Shown: one piece after another, positions 48,925 through 58,674 of the stretch | Position numbering within the stretch: the first letter of the stretch is position 1 | How the letters are laid out: every line of letters starts with the position of its first letter | The notes under the pieces: generated by a model | The model's database searches: none | Seen by the model: only the letters and a program-made list of their open reading frames with translations | What the model was told of the DNA's origin: nothing | Program-made: the position numbers and the translations under genes | DNA from: Qipengyuania marisflavi | GTDB taxonomy: Bacteria; Pseudomonadota; Alphaproteobacteria; Sphingomonadales; Sphingomonadaceae | Direction: 5' to 3' | Length of the DNA: 64,000 nt | NCBI RefSeq assembly: GCF_005884405.1 | Contig: NZ_VCAO01000008.1 | Span: forward strand, 1 to 64,000

Positions 48925-51900
48925 ATGTCTCTAATCGCTTACCGTAGCGGTGCCGCCAAGCGCCGCATGATCGCCCTCACCTCCGCCTCGACGCTGGCGC
49001 TCGCCATGATGGCGCAGCCTGCTCTGGCCCAGGAAACGCAGGGCGACGAGGAAGAAAGCGCAGCCGGGACGCCCGAGGCCCTCGATCAGGAAAACATGAT
49101 TCTAGTCACCGGTTTCCGCAAGTCGCTGCAGACAGCGCAAACCATCAAGGAAAACGCTGACACGGTTGTCGACGTGATCACCGCCGAAGACATTGGCGCG
49201 CTGGCCGACCGTTCGGTCGCCGAAGCGCTGCAGCGTGTCCCGGGCGTGAACATCGGTCGCTTTGAAAAGACCAGTGACCCCGACCGTTTCTCGGTCGAAG
49301 GCACCGGCGTCGTTATCCGCGGCCTGCCCTACGTCCGTTCGGAACTGAATGGTCGCGACATTTTCTCCGCCACAGGCGGCCGCGCTTTGGCCTTTGAAGA
49401 TGTTTCCCCTGAACTGGTTGGCCGCGTTGAAGTGTACAAGAACACTACGGCAGATATGATCGAGGGGCAGATTGCCGGCCTCGTCAATCTCGTCACGCGC
49501 AAGCCACTCGACAATCCGGGGCTTCACGTCGCCGGTTCGATCGAGGCCAATTATGGCGATCTGCGTGAAGAGTGGTCGCCGACCTTCAATATCCTCGGTT
49601 CGAATACGTTCGATACCGGCGCTGGCACTTTCGGTGTGCAGCTTGCCTATTCCAATTCCAAGCTCAAGAGCCGCACCGATGCCTCGCAGGTAGCTGACCC
49701 GTGCTACCGCAACGCAGACCTGAGCGGCGGCTGCTTGCGCGTGTTTGATGTCAATTCCGGAGGCTTTGGCGAAGAGCCGAACTATCAGCCAGACGAATTC
49801 CCGCCTGCCGGGTCGGTCATCGTCCCGCAATATGCTGGTGTTCGCACCACGGATCTCGACCGCGACCGTCAGGCGATTTCTGCCGTAGGGCAGTTTGAAT
49901 CGCTCGACGGCGGCTTGTTGATGACCTTCGAGTATCTGCGTTCGGAAACCAGCTTCGCGACCGAAGAATTCGCGCTGCTCGGCCGCATCGATGACGGCGT
50001 GTCCTCACCCGATCCGCGTTCCGACAGCACTTGGCAGTTCGATGAGAATGGTCAGTTCGTCAGCGGTATCCTTACTGACAATGTCGGCAATGCTTACGCT
50101 ACGCCGTTTGGACTGGGCGGCATTCCGCTGGATACGCTGCGCTTCCTGCGTGATACGAAGAGCGTCACACAGGACATTTCCTTCGACATTGACACGCAGT
50201 TCACGGACCGTTTCCGCGCCAACTTTGAAGCGCAGTACGTCAAGTCCGACCTGCGCCGGGATTCCGTGTTTGGCGCAATGAGCACCTGGGCAGATATCGA
50301 CCTCGATCTTTCGGGTGATACGCCGAACGTCCAGTTCATCGCTCCGCTGGGCGCGCCGGCCGATTATTTCAGCTCGGGATTCTACACGTATTACTGGTTC
50401 GGCCTCGACAGCCGCGAGAAAAACGACGGCGAGCTGTTCAGTCTGAAGGGCGATTTTGAATACGACATCAGCGATGATGGTTTCCTTAAGAAGGCACGTT
50501 TTGGCGCTCGATGGGCCGCTCGGGATCGCACGACCCGCAACACCAACTTCAGCACCTGGGGCAACCTTTCGGCACCTTGGGCTGGCCGTGGCGGCTGTGC
50601 GCCTTGGGGCGAAGGGCCGGGCTGCTTCTCCGGTCCTGGCCCCTATGTGCCTGACTGGTCAGGCTTTACTCCGGGGCGCTTCTACACAGGACTTCCCGGC
50701 CAAGAATTCGCCATCGCGGGCGGCGCTTATACCGACGACTTCCCAGACTACACTGCGCTACGCAATCCCTTCGCAGACGGCTTCCAGCGCGGTGAAGCGG
50801 GCACGCCGGTTCCGAATGGCGAAGCTTATTTCTACGGCGGTGATGATTTCCTTCAGGATTACCTCGACGGAGTCACAGACCAAGAATGGGAACAGATATC
50901 GACCTTCGGTCAGTCGCCAGAACGCTACAACCTTGGTGTAAATGGTCGCACGCGCACCTTACTGGATGGGCGCGTCGTCGCATGTGACCCGTTCTGTCCC
51001 GCCGAAATCTCCGACGTATCGGAAACGACGGCAGCGGCTTATGGTCGGCTCGACTACGGTCTTGATTTTGAAAGTGGCTGGTCAATTGGTGGCAACATCG
51101 GCCTTCGCTATGTGCAAACGACCGTAAAGAATTCGGCATTGGTTGCATTCCCCGATCCGGGGCAGTTCGATGCTGTGGAAAATGGTGGCAATGGCGATGG
51201 CGTTGTCCAGCCGGTGGAAATTACTGATAGCTGCATCGGTGCAGGCGGTGCCGCACCACAGCGGTTATATTGTGACCTGACTGGCGCTCGCCTGGCCGAA
51301 TTCGCTTCGCTCTATACGGGAGAAGTAATTCCCGACAACCGCGACATCAAGTTCGACCACTGGTTGCCGAGCTTCAACATCAGGCTCGACAGCGGAACCG
51401 GGATCGTCATTCGCGGTGCAGTGTCGAAAGGCATTTCGCGCCCTGACCTGCAGCTGTTCAATGCAGGTGGTGCATTTGGCTTTAGCGGGCGGGTCGATAG
51501 CGGTCCGCTGCTGAGCATTTCGACCGGCAACCGCAACCTTCTGCCAATTCAATCGTGGAACTACGACCTGTCTGCCGAATGGTATTTCGACGATGTCGGC
51601 TCGCTCACTGCGGCGATATTCGCAAAGGATATCAAGGGTATCGTGACGACAGGCACGGGTGTGGTGAATTACACAGCGCCCAGCGGCATGTCGCAGGATG
51701 TCATTATCAACGGCCCCGCCAACGATCTCAGCGGCGTGCTGAAAGGCTTCGAAATTGCCTACCAGCAATCCTATGACTTCCTGCCGGGCCTCCTCGGCGG
51801 CTTGGGTTCGCAATTGTCATATACCTATGTGGATGGCTCTGACTTTTCTAACCCGAATCTGTCGGCAATCGGTTCGCCTTCTGTCGCCTCTGGTGGCCAA

Positions 51901-52275
51901 CCTCTGAACGGTGGTCCGTTTGTAAGTGGGCAGCCGTTGGCCGGTATTTCGAAGCATACCGTCAACGCGGTGGTGTTCTACGAGCGCGGACCGCTATCGG
52001 CCCGTGCAGCCTACAACTGGCGTTCTGACTTCCTGATCACTCCGCGAGACGATATTTTCCCGTTCTCGCCAATTTGGCAGGAGGGTGGCGGTCAGCTTGA
52101 CGGATCGATCTTCTTTGCTGTGAGTGACCAGTTGAAGCTCGGCGTCCAAGGCGTGAACCTGCTCGATGAAGTCACGCAGACTTCGCAGGTGATCGATTAT
52201 GATGGCACTCGGATCACACGCTCGGCGTTCCGCAACGATCGCCGCTTTACCTTCATCGCTCGCTTCGACTTCTGA
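48925..52275 (+). CDS. TonB-dependent outer-membrane receptor
   Basis: The product has 1116 residues. A signal peptide of about 38 residues ends near QPALAQ, then an acidic linker and a TonB-box-like ILVTGFRKSLQTAQ at about 58. The plug domain (VVDVITAEDIGALADRSVAE, ALQRVPGVNI, VRSELNGRDIF) and a large beta-barrel end in the canonical terminal Phe (FTFIARFDF). It is the IPR010104-like 'TonB-dependent receptor, Caulobacter/oligosaccharide' type, probably importing glycosides. Ribosome site AGGAGGAAAC before ATG 48925. It is preceded by two LacI-type operators and followed by a terminator. Confidence 0.95.
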   Translation: MSLIAYRSGAAKRRMIALTSASTLALAMMAQPALAQETQGDEEESAAGTPEALDQENMILVTGFRKSLQTAQTIKENADTVVDVITAEDIGALADRSVAEALQRVPGVNIGRFEKTSDPDRFSVEGTGVVIRGLPYVRSELNGRDIFSATGGRALAFEDVSPELVGRVEVYKNTTADMIEGQIAGLVNLVTRKPLDNPGLHVAGSIEANYGDLREEWSPTFNILGSNTFDTGAGTFGVQLAYSNSKLKSRTDASQVADPCYRNADLSGGCLRVFDVNSGGFGEEPNYQPDEFPPAGSVIVPQYAGVRTTDLDRDRQAISAVGQFESLDGGLLMTFEYLRSETSFATEEFALLGRIDDGVSSPDPRSDSTWQFDENGQFVSGILTDNVGNAYATPFGLGGIPLDTLRFLRDTKSVTQDISFDIDTQFTDRFRANFEAQYVKSDLRRDSVFGAMSTWADIDLDLSGDTPNVQFIAPLGAPADYFSSGFYTYYWFGLDSREKNDGELFSLKGDFEYDISDDGFLKKARFGARWAARDRTTRNTNFSTWGNLSAPWAGRGGCAPWGEGPGCFSGPGPYVPDWSGFTPGRFYTGLPGQEFAIAGGAYTDDFPDYTALRNPFADGFQRGEAGTPVPNGEAYFYGGDDFLQDYLDGVTDQEWEQISTFGQSPERYNLGVNGRTRTLLDGRVVACDPFCPAEISDVSETTAAAYGRLDYGLDFESGWSIGGNIGLRYVQTTVKNSALVAFPDPGQFDAVENGGNGDGVVQPVEITDSCIGAGGAAPQRLYCDLTGARLAEFASLYTGEVIPDNRDIKFDHWLPSFNIRLDSGTGIVIRGAVSKGISRPDLQLFNAGGAFGFSGRVDSGPLLSISTGNRNLLPIQSWNYDLSAEWYFDDVGSLTAAIFAKDIKGIVTTGTGVVNYTAPSGMSQDVIINGPANDLSGVLKGFEIAYQQSYDFLPGLLGGLGSQLSYTYVDGSDFSNPNLSAIGSPSVASGGQPLNGGPFVSGQPLAGISKHTVNAVVFYERGPLSARAAYNWRSDFLITPRDDIFPFSPIWQEGGGQLDGSIFFAVSDQLKLGVQGVNLLDEVTQTSQVIDYDGTRITRSAFRNDRRFTFIARFDF

Positions 52276-52302
52276 GGAAGCGAACGCACATGGTAGTTCT
52301 GG

Positions 52303-52336
52303 AAAGGGCTCTGGTCGCAAGACTGGGGCCCTTTTC
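52303..52336 (+). terminator. Terminator after the TonB-dependent receptor
   Basis: AAAGGGC and GGTC pair with GAC and GCCCTTT around GCAA, with a small internal loop, followed by TTTTCTG. It begins 28 bases after the receptor stop and separates it from lacI. Confidence 0.75.
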
Positions 52337-52463
52337 TGATGATCAACCGATGGCTATGGATGCGCACTTGCCGAGGCAGGGGATTGGGCCGCGCGTCCGA
52401 TTGCATCCCCTGCCACAGTCGGTAAAGTCGCTGTCACGGTCAATAAACCAGGGATTTTGAGGC

Positions 52464-53516
52464 ATGGGCCGACGGCGTCAAGCGGTCACCATCAAGCATG
52501 TCGCAGCCGATGCAGGTGTTTCACTGCAGACGGTCAGCCGCGTCATCAACAATGAACCAAATGTCCGCCCGGCGATGAAGGAGCGGGTGCGCGCTTCTAT
52601 CGACAAGCTTGGCTATACCCCTTCGATCGCGGCGCAGCGGATGAGCGGATCGCGGTCCTACCTTATTCTGGCGATTAACGACCGCGAGCGCACGATTGCC
52701 GATTGGCGCGCGCGGCAGGGTACGGACTGGGTCGATCAGATGTTGCTGGGCGGGATGCTCACCTGCGCCGAACATGGCTATCGCATGATCGTGGAACTGG
52801 TCGATACGCATAACGACCATGTTGAGCGTGAACTGGGTGCAGCGCTGACCGCCTTGCAGCCCGATGGGGTGATCCTGACCCCGCCGCATTCAGAGAACCC
52901 GCTGATCACCGGACTGCTGGCCGAACGCGGTATTCCCTTTGCGCGGATCGGCTCGATTGCGCCGGGACCGGGTATCGCGATGACGATGGATGATGAACAT
53001 TCCGCTCGGATCGCGACCGAACATCTGATTGCGCTGGGCCATCGCCGGGTGGGCTTTATCGCTGGTCCGGAAGACTACAGCCTGTCGGGTTGGCGTATCG
53101 AAGGTTGGCAACAGGGGATGGACGCGGCCGGATTGCCGCATGACGATCTTTGTGAGCGCGGTGACTTTGGCTATGAATCCGGGCGCGAGGCGGCGCGCCG
53201 CCTGCTCGATCTGGCCGACCCGGCCACCGCCATCATTGCCAGCAGCGATCAGATGACACTGGCCATGCTTGAACTCGCACGCGAACGCGGCCTCAGCGTG
53301 CCGGACGATCTCTCGCTGGTCAGTTTCGACAACACGCCGATTGTGCGCTTTTCCAACCCGCCGCTGACCGCGGTCGATCAGCCGATTGCCGCAACCATAG
53401 CGCGCGCTGTCGAACTGCTGATCACGCATCGCGGTAAGCCGCAGACGGACCAGCCGATCGTGGTCAGCGGCGCGCTGGTCAAGCGCGGCTCGTGCGGACC
53501 AGCGGCGCACGCATGA
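52464..53516 (+). CDS. LacI family transcriptional regulator
   Basis: The product has 350 residues. The helix-turn-helix and hinge VTIKHVAADAGVSLQTVSRV, INNEPNVRPAMKERV and GYTPSIAAQRMSG are at the N-terminus. The periplasmic-binding-like sensor domain follows (GFIAGPEDYSLSGWRIEGW, AIIASSDQMTLAMLELARER, LSLVSFDNTPIVRFSNPPL). It probably represses the divergent halogenase/receptor promoters and the GH3 gene by binding the three similar operators. Its stop overlaps the next ATG (ATGA), so it is co-transcribed with the transporter. Confidence 0.95.
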   Translation: MGRRRQAVTIKHVAADAGVSLQTVSRVINNEPNVRPAMKERVRASIDKLGYTPSIAAQRMSGSRSYLILAINDRERTIADWRARQGTDWVDQMLLGGMLTCAEHGYRMIVELVDTHNDHVERELGAALTALQPDGVILTPPHSENPLITGLLAERGIPFARIGSIAPGPGIAMTMDDEHSARIATEHLIALGHRRVGFIAGPEDYSLSGWRIEGWQQGMDAAGLPHDDLCERGDFGYESGREAARRLLDLADPATAIIASSDQMTLAMLELARERGLSVPDDLSLVSFDNTPIVRFSNPPLTAVDQPIAATIARAVELLITHRGKPQTDQPIVVSGALVKRGSCGPAAHA

Positions 53517-54706
53517 CAGCGGCAAACGCGGCTTCCCAGCCGCAGCAATCGCGGCGCTTCCTTCTGCTCTATGCGCTCGCCGTGGCGGGCGGCGCAGTGG
53601 CCTATGTCCCCTTCCTCACAATCCTGCTGCCGGTCCAGGTTGCGGCCTTTGATAGCGGATCGGCGGTAAAACTGCTGGGCTTGCTGGCCTTTGCCGGAGC
53701 CATCGCGGCAAGCCTGGCAAACATCGGATTTGGCTGGCTGAGCGATTTGAGCGGCGTGCGCCGTCCGTGGATCGCTGCCGGAGCGGTGCTGTCAGGCGTG
53801 CTGCTGTCAGCGATGCGGCTGGTGGAGGACACAACTACCCTGATCGCGCTGATCATCGCCTGGCAATTTGCGCTCAACATGATGCTGGCACCGCTGGCGG
53901 CATGGGCGGGCGACAGCGTGCCAGATGCGCAGAAAGGCATGCTGGGCGGATTGCTGGCCATTGCCCCAGCCATGGGGGCGCTATCGGGCGCGCTGGTCAC
54001 TATCCCCGGCTTTGCAGTAACCGAGGTCCGCCCGATGGTGGTGGCGGGATTGGTGGCGGCCATGGTCTTGCCTGTCCTGATCTTCGGCAACCCCCGGCCC
54101 ATGCCAGCGCTGATGGACAAGTCAGCGCCGCGCGCCGCCACCACCCGTCCGCGCGGCACCGCTGCGCGGATGTGGCTGGCACGTCTGCTGGTGCAAATTG
54201 CCGAGGCGGCGCTGTTTGCCTATCTGCTGATCTGGTTTCGCAGTGTCGATGCTGAATTTGGCGACAATGATACGGCCATCCTGTTTGCGATTGTGTTGGC
54301 GCTGGCGGTCCCGCTGGCCCTGTTGGCAGGGCGCTGGTCCGACCGTGCGGAGCGTCCGGTGCTGCCGCTAACCATCGGGTCGGGCATCGGCGCATTCGGT
54401 CTGGTGGTCATGGGTCTGGCCCCCAGCCTGACCATCGCAATTGCCGGTTATGTCGTGTTCGGACTGGCGACCAGCGTGTTTCTGGCACTCCATTCCAGCC
54501 AGACATTGCGTGTTCTGCCGTCACCGCGAACACGGGGCCGCGATCTTGGCGTATTCAACCTGACCAACACTGTGCCATCGCTGATCATGCCGTGGCTGAC
54601 ACTGGCCCTGGTGCCGGTCTTCGGCTTCGACGCGTTGTTTATGGTCCTTGCCGCGCTTTCCGTGGTGGCGTGCATCCTGTTGATGACACTGCAACGCCGC
54701 ATATAG
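53513..54706 (+). CDS. MFS transporter
   Basis: The product has 397 residues with twelve hydrophobic segments. The loop-2/3 motif FGWLSDLSGVRRPWIAAGAV resembles the MFS A-motif (G-x-x-S-D-x-x-G-x-R-R), with similar features in the second half (RWSDRAERPVLPL). It belongs to a broad drug/sugar MFS group similar to SLC45-like/'MFS sugar' carriers. Its coupling to lacI and place before the beta-glucosidase suggest a saccharide substrate (inference). It starts on the lacI stop. Confidence 0.85.
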   Translation: MTAANAASQPQQSRRFLLLYALAVAGGAVAYVPFLTILLPVQVAAFDSGSAVKLLGLLAFAGAIAASLANIGFGWLSDLSGVRRPWIAAGAVLSGVLLSAMRLVEDTTTLIALIIAWQFALNMMLAPLAAWAGDSVPDAQKGMLGGLLAIAPAMGALSGALVTIPGFAVTEVRPMVVAGLVAAMVLPVLIFGNPRPMPALMDKSAPRAATTRPRGTAARMWLARLLVQIAEAALFAYLLIWFRSVDAEFGDNDTAILFAIVLALAVPLALLAGRWSDRAERPVLPLTIGSGIGAFGLVVMGLAPSLTIAIAGYVVFGLATSVFLALHSSQTLRVLPSPRTRGRDLGVFNLTNTVPSLIMPWLTLALVPVFGFDALFMVLAALSVVACILLMTLQRRI

Positions 54707-54746
54707 CGGCTTGCTTTAAGCCTTGAAGCATGGCACTTCCTCTCTG

Positions 54747-54762
54747 TTGAGAACGTTCCCAA
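54747..54762. promoter_or_regulatory. LacI-type operator upstream of the GH3 beta-glucosidase
   Basis: TTGAGAACGTTCCCAA is a palindrome around a central CG with GAACG half-sites like those at 48818-48857. It lies 30-45 bases before the GH3 start. Confidence 0.7.
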
Positions 54763-54791
54763 GCATTATGGGGCGTCGGAGGGGATTTAAG

Positions 54792-57251
54792 ATGAACGTG
54801 CGCCTGTGGCTCTCGGTGGCAACTATTGCATTGGGTGGTTGCGCAACGCTTCCTGCTCCGGTCGCAGACACATCAGCTCCGGTGCTGGTTGCCGATGCGG
54901 GCGCAGCGGCGGCCAATGTTGCGGCCTGGCCTCAGGCCCGCAGCCCATCGGCAATTACTGACCCGGCCACCGAAGCCGCCATCGGCGCGCTGATCGCGCG
55001 CATGACGCTGGAGCAGAAGGTCGGCCAGCTGATTCAGGCCGATATCTCTGCAATCACCCCCGCCGATCTTGAACGCTATCCGCTCGGATCGCTGCTCGCA
55101 GGCGGCAATAGCGGCCCGTATGGCGATGAACGCGGCAGCGCCGCCGACTGGGACCGCATGGTGCGCGAATTCCGCGCAGTGTCGGCCCGGCCCGGCGCCG
55201 ATGGCGTTTCGATCCCGCTACTGTTCGGCGTCGATGCCGTTCACGGTCACAACAACATTCCCGGTGCCACGCTTTTCCCGCACAATGTCGGGCTTGGCGC
55301 AGCGCGCGACAGCGATCTGATCCGCCGCATCGGTGCGGTAACCGCCGCAGAGATTGCCGGCAGCGGCATCGAATGGACTTTTGCCCCCACGCTTGCGGTT
55401 CCGCAGGATCTGCGCTGGGGCCGCGCCTATGAAGGCTATTCCTCCGATCCAGCCATTGTCGCCGATTACAGCCGCGCGATGGTCGATGGCTTGCAGGGCA
55501 CACTGGTCGCTGGCCAGCAGCTGGCTAACACCAAGGTGGCCGCGACCGCCAAGCATTTTCTTGCCGATGGCGGCACTGAAAAGGGCCAGGATCAGGGCGA
55601 CGCGCAGATTTCCGAAGCGGAACTTGTGCGCATCCACGCCGCCGGTTATCCCCCTGCAATCGATGCCGGAGTGCTCACCGTGATGGCCAGCTTCTCCAGC
55701 TGGAACGGGATCAAGAACCACGGCAATCGGACGCTGCTGACCGAGGTGCTGAAGGACCGGATGGGCTTTGCCGGACTGGTGGTCGGTGACTGGAACGGCC
55801 ACGGACAGATCGCCGGGTGCAGCAACACCGATTGCCCGCAATCTATCAACGCCGGGCTCGATCTGTTCATGGCCCCGGATTCGTGGAAGCCATTGTACGA
55901 ATCCACTCTGGCCCATGCCCGCAGCGGAGCAATTCCGATGACGCGGGTCGAAGATGCGGTGCGCCGCATTCTGCGCGTGAAATACAAGCTGGGACTGATG
56001 GACGGTCAGCCCAATGATCGCGGCAATCACGCGGTAGTGGGCGCGCCCGAACATCTCGCGGTTGCGCGCGAAGCGGTGGCAAAGTCGCTGGTCCTGCTGA
56101 AGAACGCCGGGTCAGTGCTGCCGATAAAGCCGGGCGCAAAGGTCATGGTAACGGGTCCGGGCGCGGACAGCATGGCGATGCAATCGGGCGGCTGGACCGT
56201 CAGCTGGCAGGGCACTGATGTGACGCGGGAAGATTTCCCCAATGGCCAGACCATCTGGGAAGGGCTGCGTGATGCGGTCGGCGAAGCGGGCGGCACTGCC
56301 AGCCTGTCGACTGACGGCAGCATTACCCAGCGCCCCGATGTCGCCATCGTGGTGTTTGGCGAAACACCATATGCAGAATTTCAGGGCGACGTCCCGCATC
56401 TCGACTTCACCGGCGATGGCGAGACCCAGATTGCCGCGCTCAAGGCGCAGGGCATTCCCGTGGTTGCCGTGTTTCTCTCAGGCCGCCCAATGTTCGTTGG
56501 TCCCGAACTGACCGCTGCCGACGCATTTGTCGCCGCATGGTTGCCCGGATCGCAAGGCGCGGGTGTGGCCGATGTCCTGGTCGCTGGAAAAACCGGCACC
56601 TCGCCGCGTGACTTTACTGGCGCGCTGTCCTTCGCATGGCCAGCAGGTTGCGAGCCGGATGCTGCAACGCTGTTCCCATTGGGCTTTGGCGGCAATTATG
56701 CCGCTGCCCCGACGGTACCCATGCTGACAACCGAATGCGCCTTGTCAGCCGCCGGGGCCGATGGCGGGCTGGCGCTGTATGACCGCGGGCTGGAAGCCGG
56801 AATCGAAGCCATTGCCGCTGGCACTGTCTTCCCCAATCTCGCGGGCCGCGTGCAGAACCTCACCGTGGCCGGTTTCGACGTTGCCGCGCAGGAAGATGCC
56901 CGCAGGTTCACCTGGACTGGTCCGGCATCGCTGGCGCTGGGCTGGACGGCGCAGCCGCTGCCCGCAACCGGCGCACTCGAATTGCAATATCAAGTGGCCG
57001 ACGCCCCGCGCGCTCCGGTCACGCTGGCGGCAGCCGACAGCAATGCCAAGGGCACTGTCGACCTGACCGCATCGCTGGCACTGGCGGCGGGCAAAGGCTG
57101 GCGCACGATGCAGGTCCCACTGGCCTGCCTGACCGATGACAGCCAGCTGGACGGGATAGCGCTTGCCAGCGACTCCGCATTCGTATTCGACATGGTATCC
57201 ATGCGGATTGTCGCGCAGGCAAATGAAACGGATTGCACCGGCCCGTTCTGA
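54792..57251 (+). CDS. Glycoside hydrolase family 3 beta-glucosidase lipoprotein (ExoP/BglX-like)
   Basis: The product has 819 residues. A lipoprotein signal has the box LGGC (Cys at about 17), so it is membrane-anchored in the periplasm or outer membrane. The GH3 N-terminal domain (KVGQLIQADISAITPADLER, LFGVDAVHGHNNIPGATLFP, VAATAKHFLADGGTEKGQD) has its nucleophile Asp333 in GLVVGDWNGHGQ. The C-terminal domain (LVLLKNAGSVLPI, VFGETPYAEFQGD) carries the acid/base region. A further 140-residue C-terminal beta module follows, as in exo-1,3/1,4-beta-glucanases of the ExoP type. It likely cleaves beta-glucosides. Ribosome site GGAGGGGATTT. Confidence 0.95.
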   Translation: MNVRLWLSVATIALGGCATLPAPVADTSAPVLVADAGAAAANVAAWPQARSPSAITDPATEAAIGALIARMTLEQKVGQLIQADISAITPADLERYPLGSLLAGGNSGPYGDERGSAADWDRMVREFRAVSARPGADGVSIPLLFGVDAVHGHNNIPGATLFPHNVGLGAARDSDLIRRIGAVTAAEIAGSGIEWTFAPTLAVPQDLRWGRAYEGYSSDPAIVADYSRAMVDGLQGTLVAGQQLANTKVAATAKHFLADGGTEKGQDQGDAQISEAELVRIHAAGYPPAIDAGVLTVMASFSSWNGIKNHGNRTLLTEVLKDRMGFAGLVVGDWNGHGQIAGCSNTDCPQSINAGLDLFMAPDSWKPLYESTLAHARSGAIPMTRVEDAVRRILRVKYKLGLMDGQPNDRGNHAVVGAPEHLAVAREAVAKSLVLLKNAGSVLPIKPGAKVMVTGPGADSMAMQSGGWTVSWQGTDVTREDFPNGQTIWEGLRDAVGEAGGTASLSTDGSITQRPDVAIVVFGETPYAEFQGDVPHLDFTGDGETQIAALKAQGIPVVAVFLSGRPMFVGPELTAADAFVAAWLPGSQGAGVADVLVAGKTGTSPRDFTGALSFAWPAGCEPDAATLFPLGFGGNYAAAPTVPMLTTECALSAAGADGGLALYDRGLEAGIEAIAAGTVFPNLAGRVQNLTVAGFDVAAQEDARRFTWTGPASLALGWTAQPLPATGALELQYQVADAPRAPVTLAAADSNAKGTVDLTASLALAAGKGWRTMQVPLACLTDDSQLDGIALASDSAFVFDMVSMRIVAQANETDCTGPF

Positions 57252-57276
57252 GGCTGGGCATGGGAGGGAATAGAAC

Positions 57277-58569
57277 ATGGCAATAGCACCCGGCGTCGCG
57301 AGCAGTACCGACCCGAACCCCGTAATAGATGAAGCCGCGCCGATCGATGCGCCGGGCCTGAACTATTTCGTGTTCGGCCTGTTCTTCATCTTCGGTGGCA
57401 TCACCTCGCTGAACGATGTGATCATTCCGAAGCTGAAAGAGCTGTTTACGCTCAATTACACTCAGGCGATGCTGGTGCAGTTCTGCTTCTTTGCAGCCTA
57501 TGCCATCGTCGGCATTCCCGGCGCTCAGCTGGTCAAGAAAATCGGCTATATGCGCGGCGCTGTCGCTGGCCTGCTGACCATGATGGCGGGTTGCCTGCTG
57601 TTTATTCCTGCCAGCCAGACGGCGACTTATGGCGTGTTCCTGTTCGCCTATTTCATCCTCGCTGTTGGCGTGGTGCTGGTTCAGATTGTCGCCAATCCGC
57701 TGATCAGCCTGCTCGGCCCGGCAAAGACCACGCACAGCCGCCTTACCTTTGCGCAGGCATTCAACTCGCTGGGCACCACGATCTTCCCGTATTTCGGTGC
57801 GATTCTGATCCTTGGCGGGCTGGCGACAGTTACCGCCGACCAGCTATCGGGGGCCGAGCTTGACGCGTATCGCACGGCGGAGAGCCAAGCGATCGTGAAC
57901 GGCTATCTCGGCCTTGCGATTGCCATCGGCGTCGTCGCAATGGTGGTGTGGTTGTTCCGCAACCGCCTGAAAGGCGAACAGCACGAAGCCAGCAGCTTTG
58001 TTGACGGTCTGGCCCTGCTCAAGCGTCCGCGCTTCGGTTACGGCGCCCTGTGCATCTTCCTCTATGTCGGGGCAGAAGTCGCAATCGGTTCGATCATCGT
58101 CAATTACCTGATGCAGACCGAGGTCCTGAACCTTCCCGAACAGGCAGCTGGCAAGCTGATTACGCTGTACTGGGGCGGCGCCTTGGTGGGCCGTTTCATC
58201 GGCTCTGCTCTGCTCCGCGCTGTCAGCCCGGGTCTGTTGCTGGCCACCGTTGCCACAGGCGCGATCACCCTAGTTGCGATCTCCGCCAACTCGACCGGCG
58301 AACTGGCGGGCTATACCCTGCTGGCAGTCGGCCTGATGAATGCGATCATGTTCCCGACGATCTTCTCGCTGGCGTGCGAGAAGCTGGGGCCGCGTGCGGC
58401 CGATGGTTCGGGTATTATCAATGTGGCAATCTGCGGGGGTGCCATCGTACCGCTGCTGTTCGGTGTGCTGGCCGATGCTTCGGGAAGCCTGGCGTTTGCC
58501 CTGATCCTGCCCGCCATCTGCTATGCGATCATCGCCGGTTTCGGGTTTTACGCCCGCCGCCCGGCCTGA
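57277..58569 (+). CDS. Sugar MFS transporter, FucP/GluP family
   Basis: The product has 430 residues and about twelve helices. YFVFGLFFIFGGITSLNDVI and IPKLKELFTLNYTQAMLVQF match the FHS (fucose-galactose-glucose:H+ symporter) family, with KTTHSRLTFAQAFNSLGTTI as the second signature and FSLACEKLGPRAADGSGIIN near the C-terminus. It would take up glucose or galactose released by the periplasmic glycosidases. It lies 25 bases after the GH3 stop with a GGAGGG site. Confidence 0.93.
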   Translation: MAIAPGVASSTDPNPVIDEAAPIDAPGLNYFVFGLFFIFGGITSLNDVIIPKLKELFTLNYTQAMLVQFCFFAAYAIVGIPGAQLVKKIGYMRGAVAGLLTMMAGCLLFIPASQTATYGVFLFAYFILAVGVVLVQIVANPLISLLGPAKTTHSRLTFAQAFNSLGTTIFPYFGAILILGGLATVTADQLSGAELDAYRTAESQAIVNGYLGLAIAIGVVAMVVWLFRNRLKGEQHEASSFVDGLALLKRPRFGYGALCIFLYVGAEVAIGSIIVNYLMQTEVLNLPEQAAGKLITLYWGGALVGRFIGSALLRAVSPGLLLATVATGAITLVAISANSTGELAGYTLLAVGLMNAIMFPTIFSLACEKLGPRAADGSGIINVAICGGAIVPLLFGVLADASGSLAFALILPAICYAIIAGFGFYARRPA

Positions 58570-58674
58570 TCAGCACTTCGCGCTGCTGCAGCGCACAATT
58601 TCGGGGGTTCGCAAGGCGGCTTTGGTCTGCCATGCGGACCCCCGAACTTTTCAGCCGACCAGAGGACACCTCGC

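Noticed and set aside
46775-48934. Plus-strand open frame of about 720 codons across flavin reductase and halogenase genes
   Set aside because: It spans two opposite-strand genes and their spacer; no motifs.
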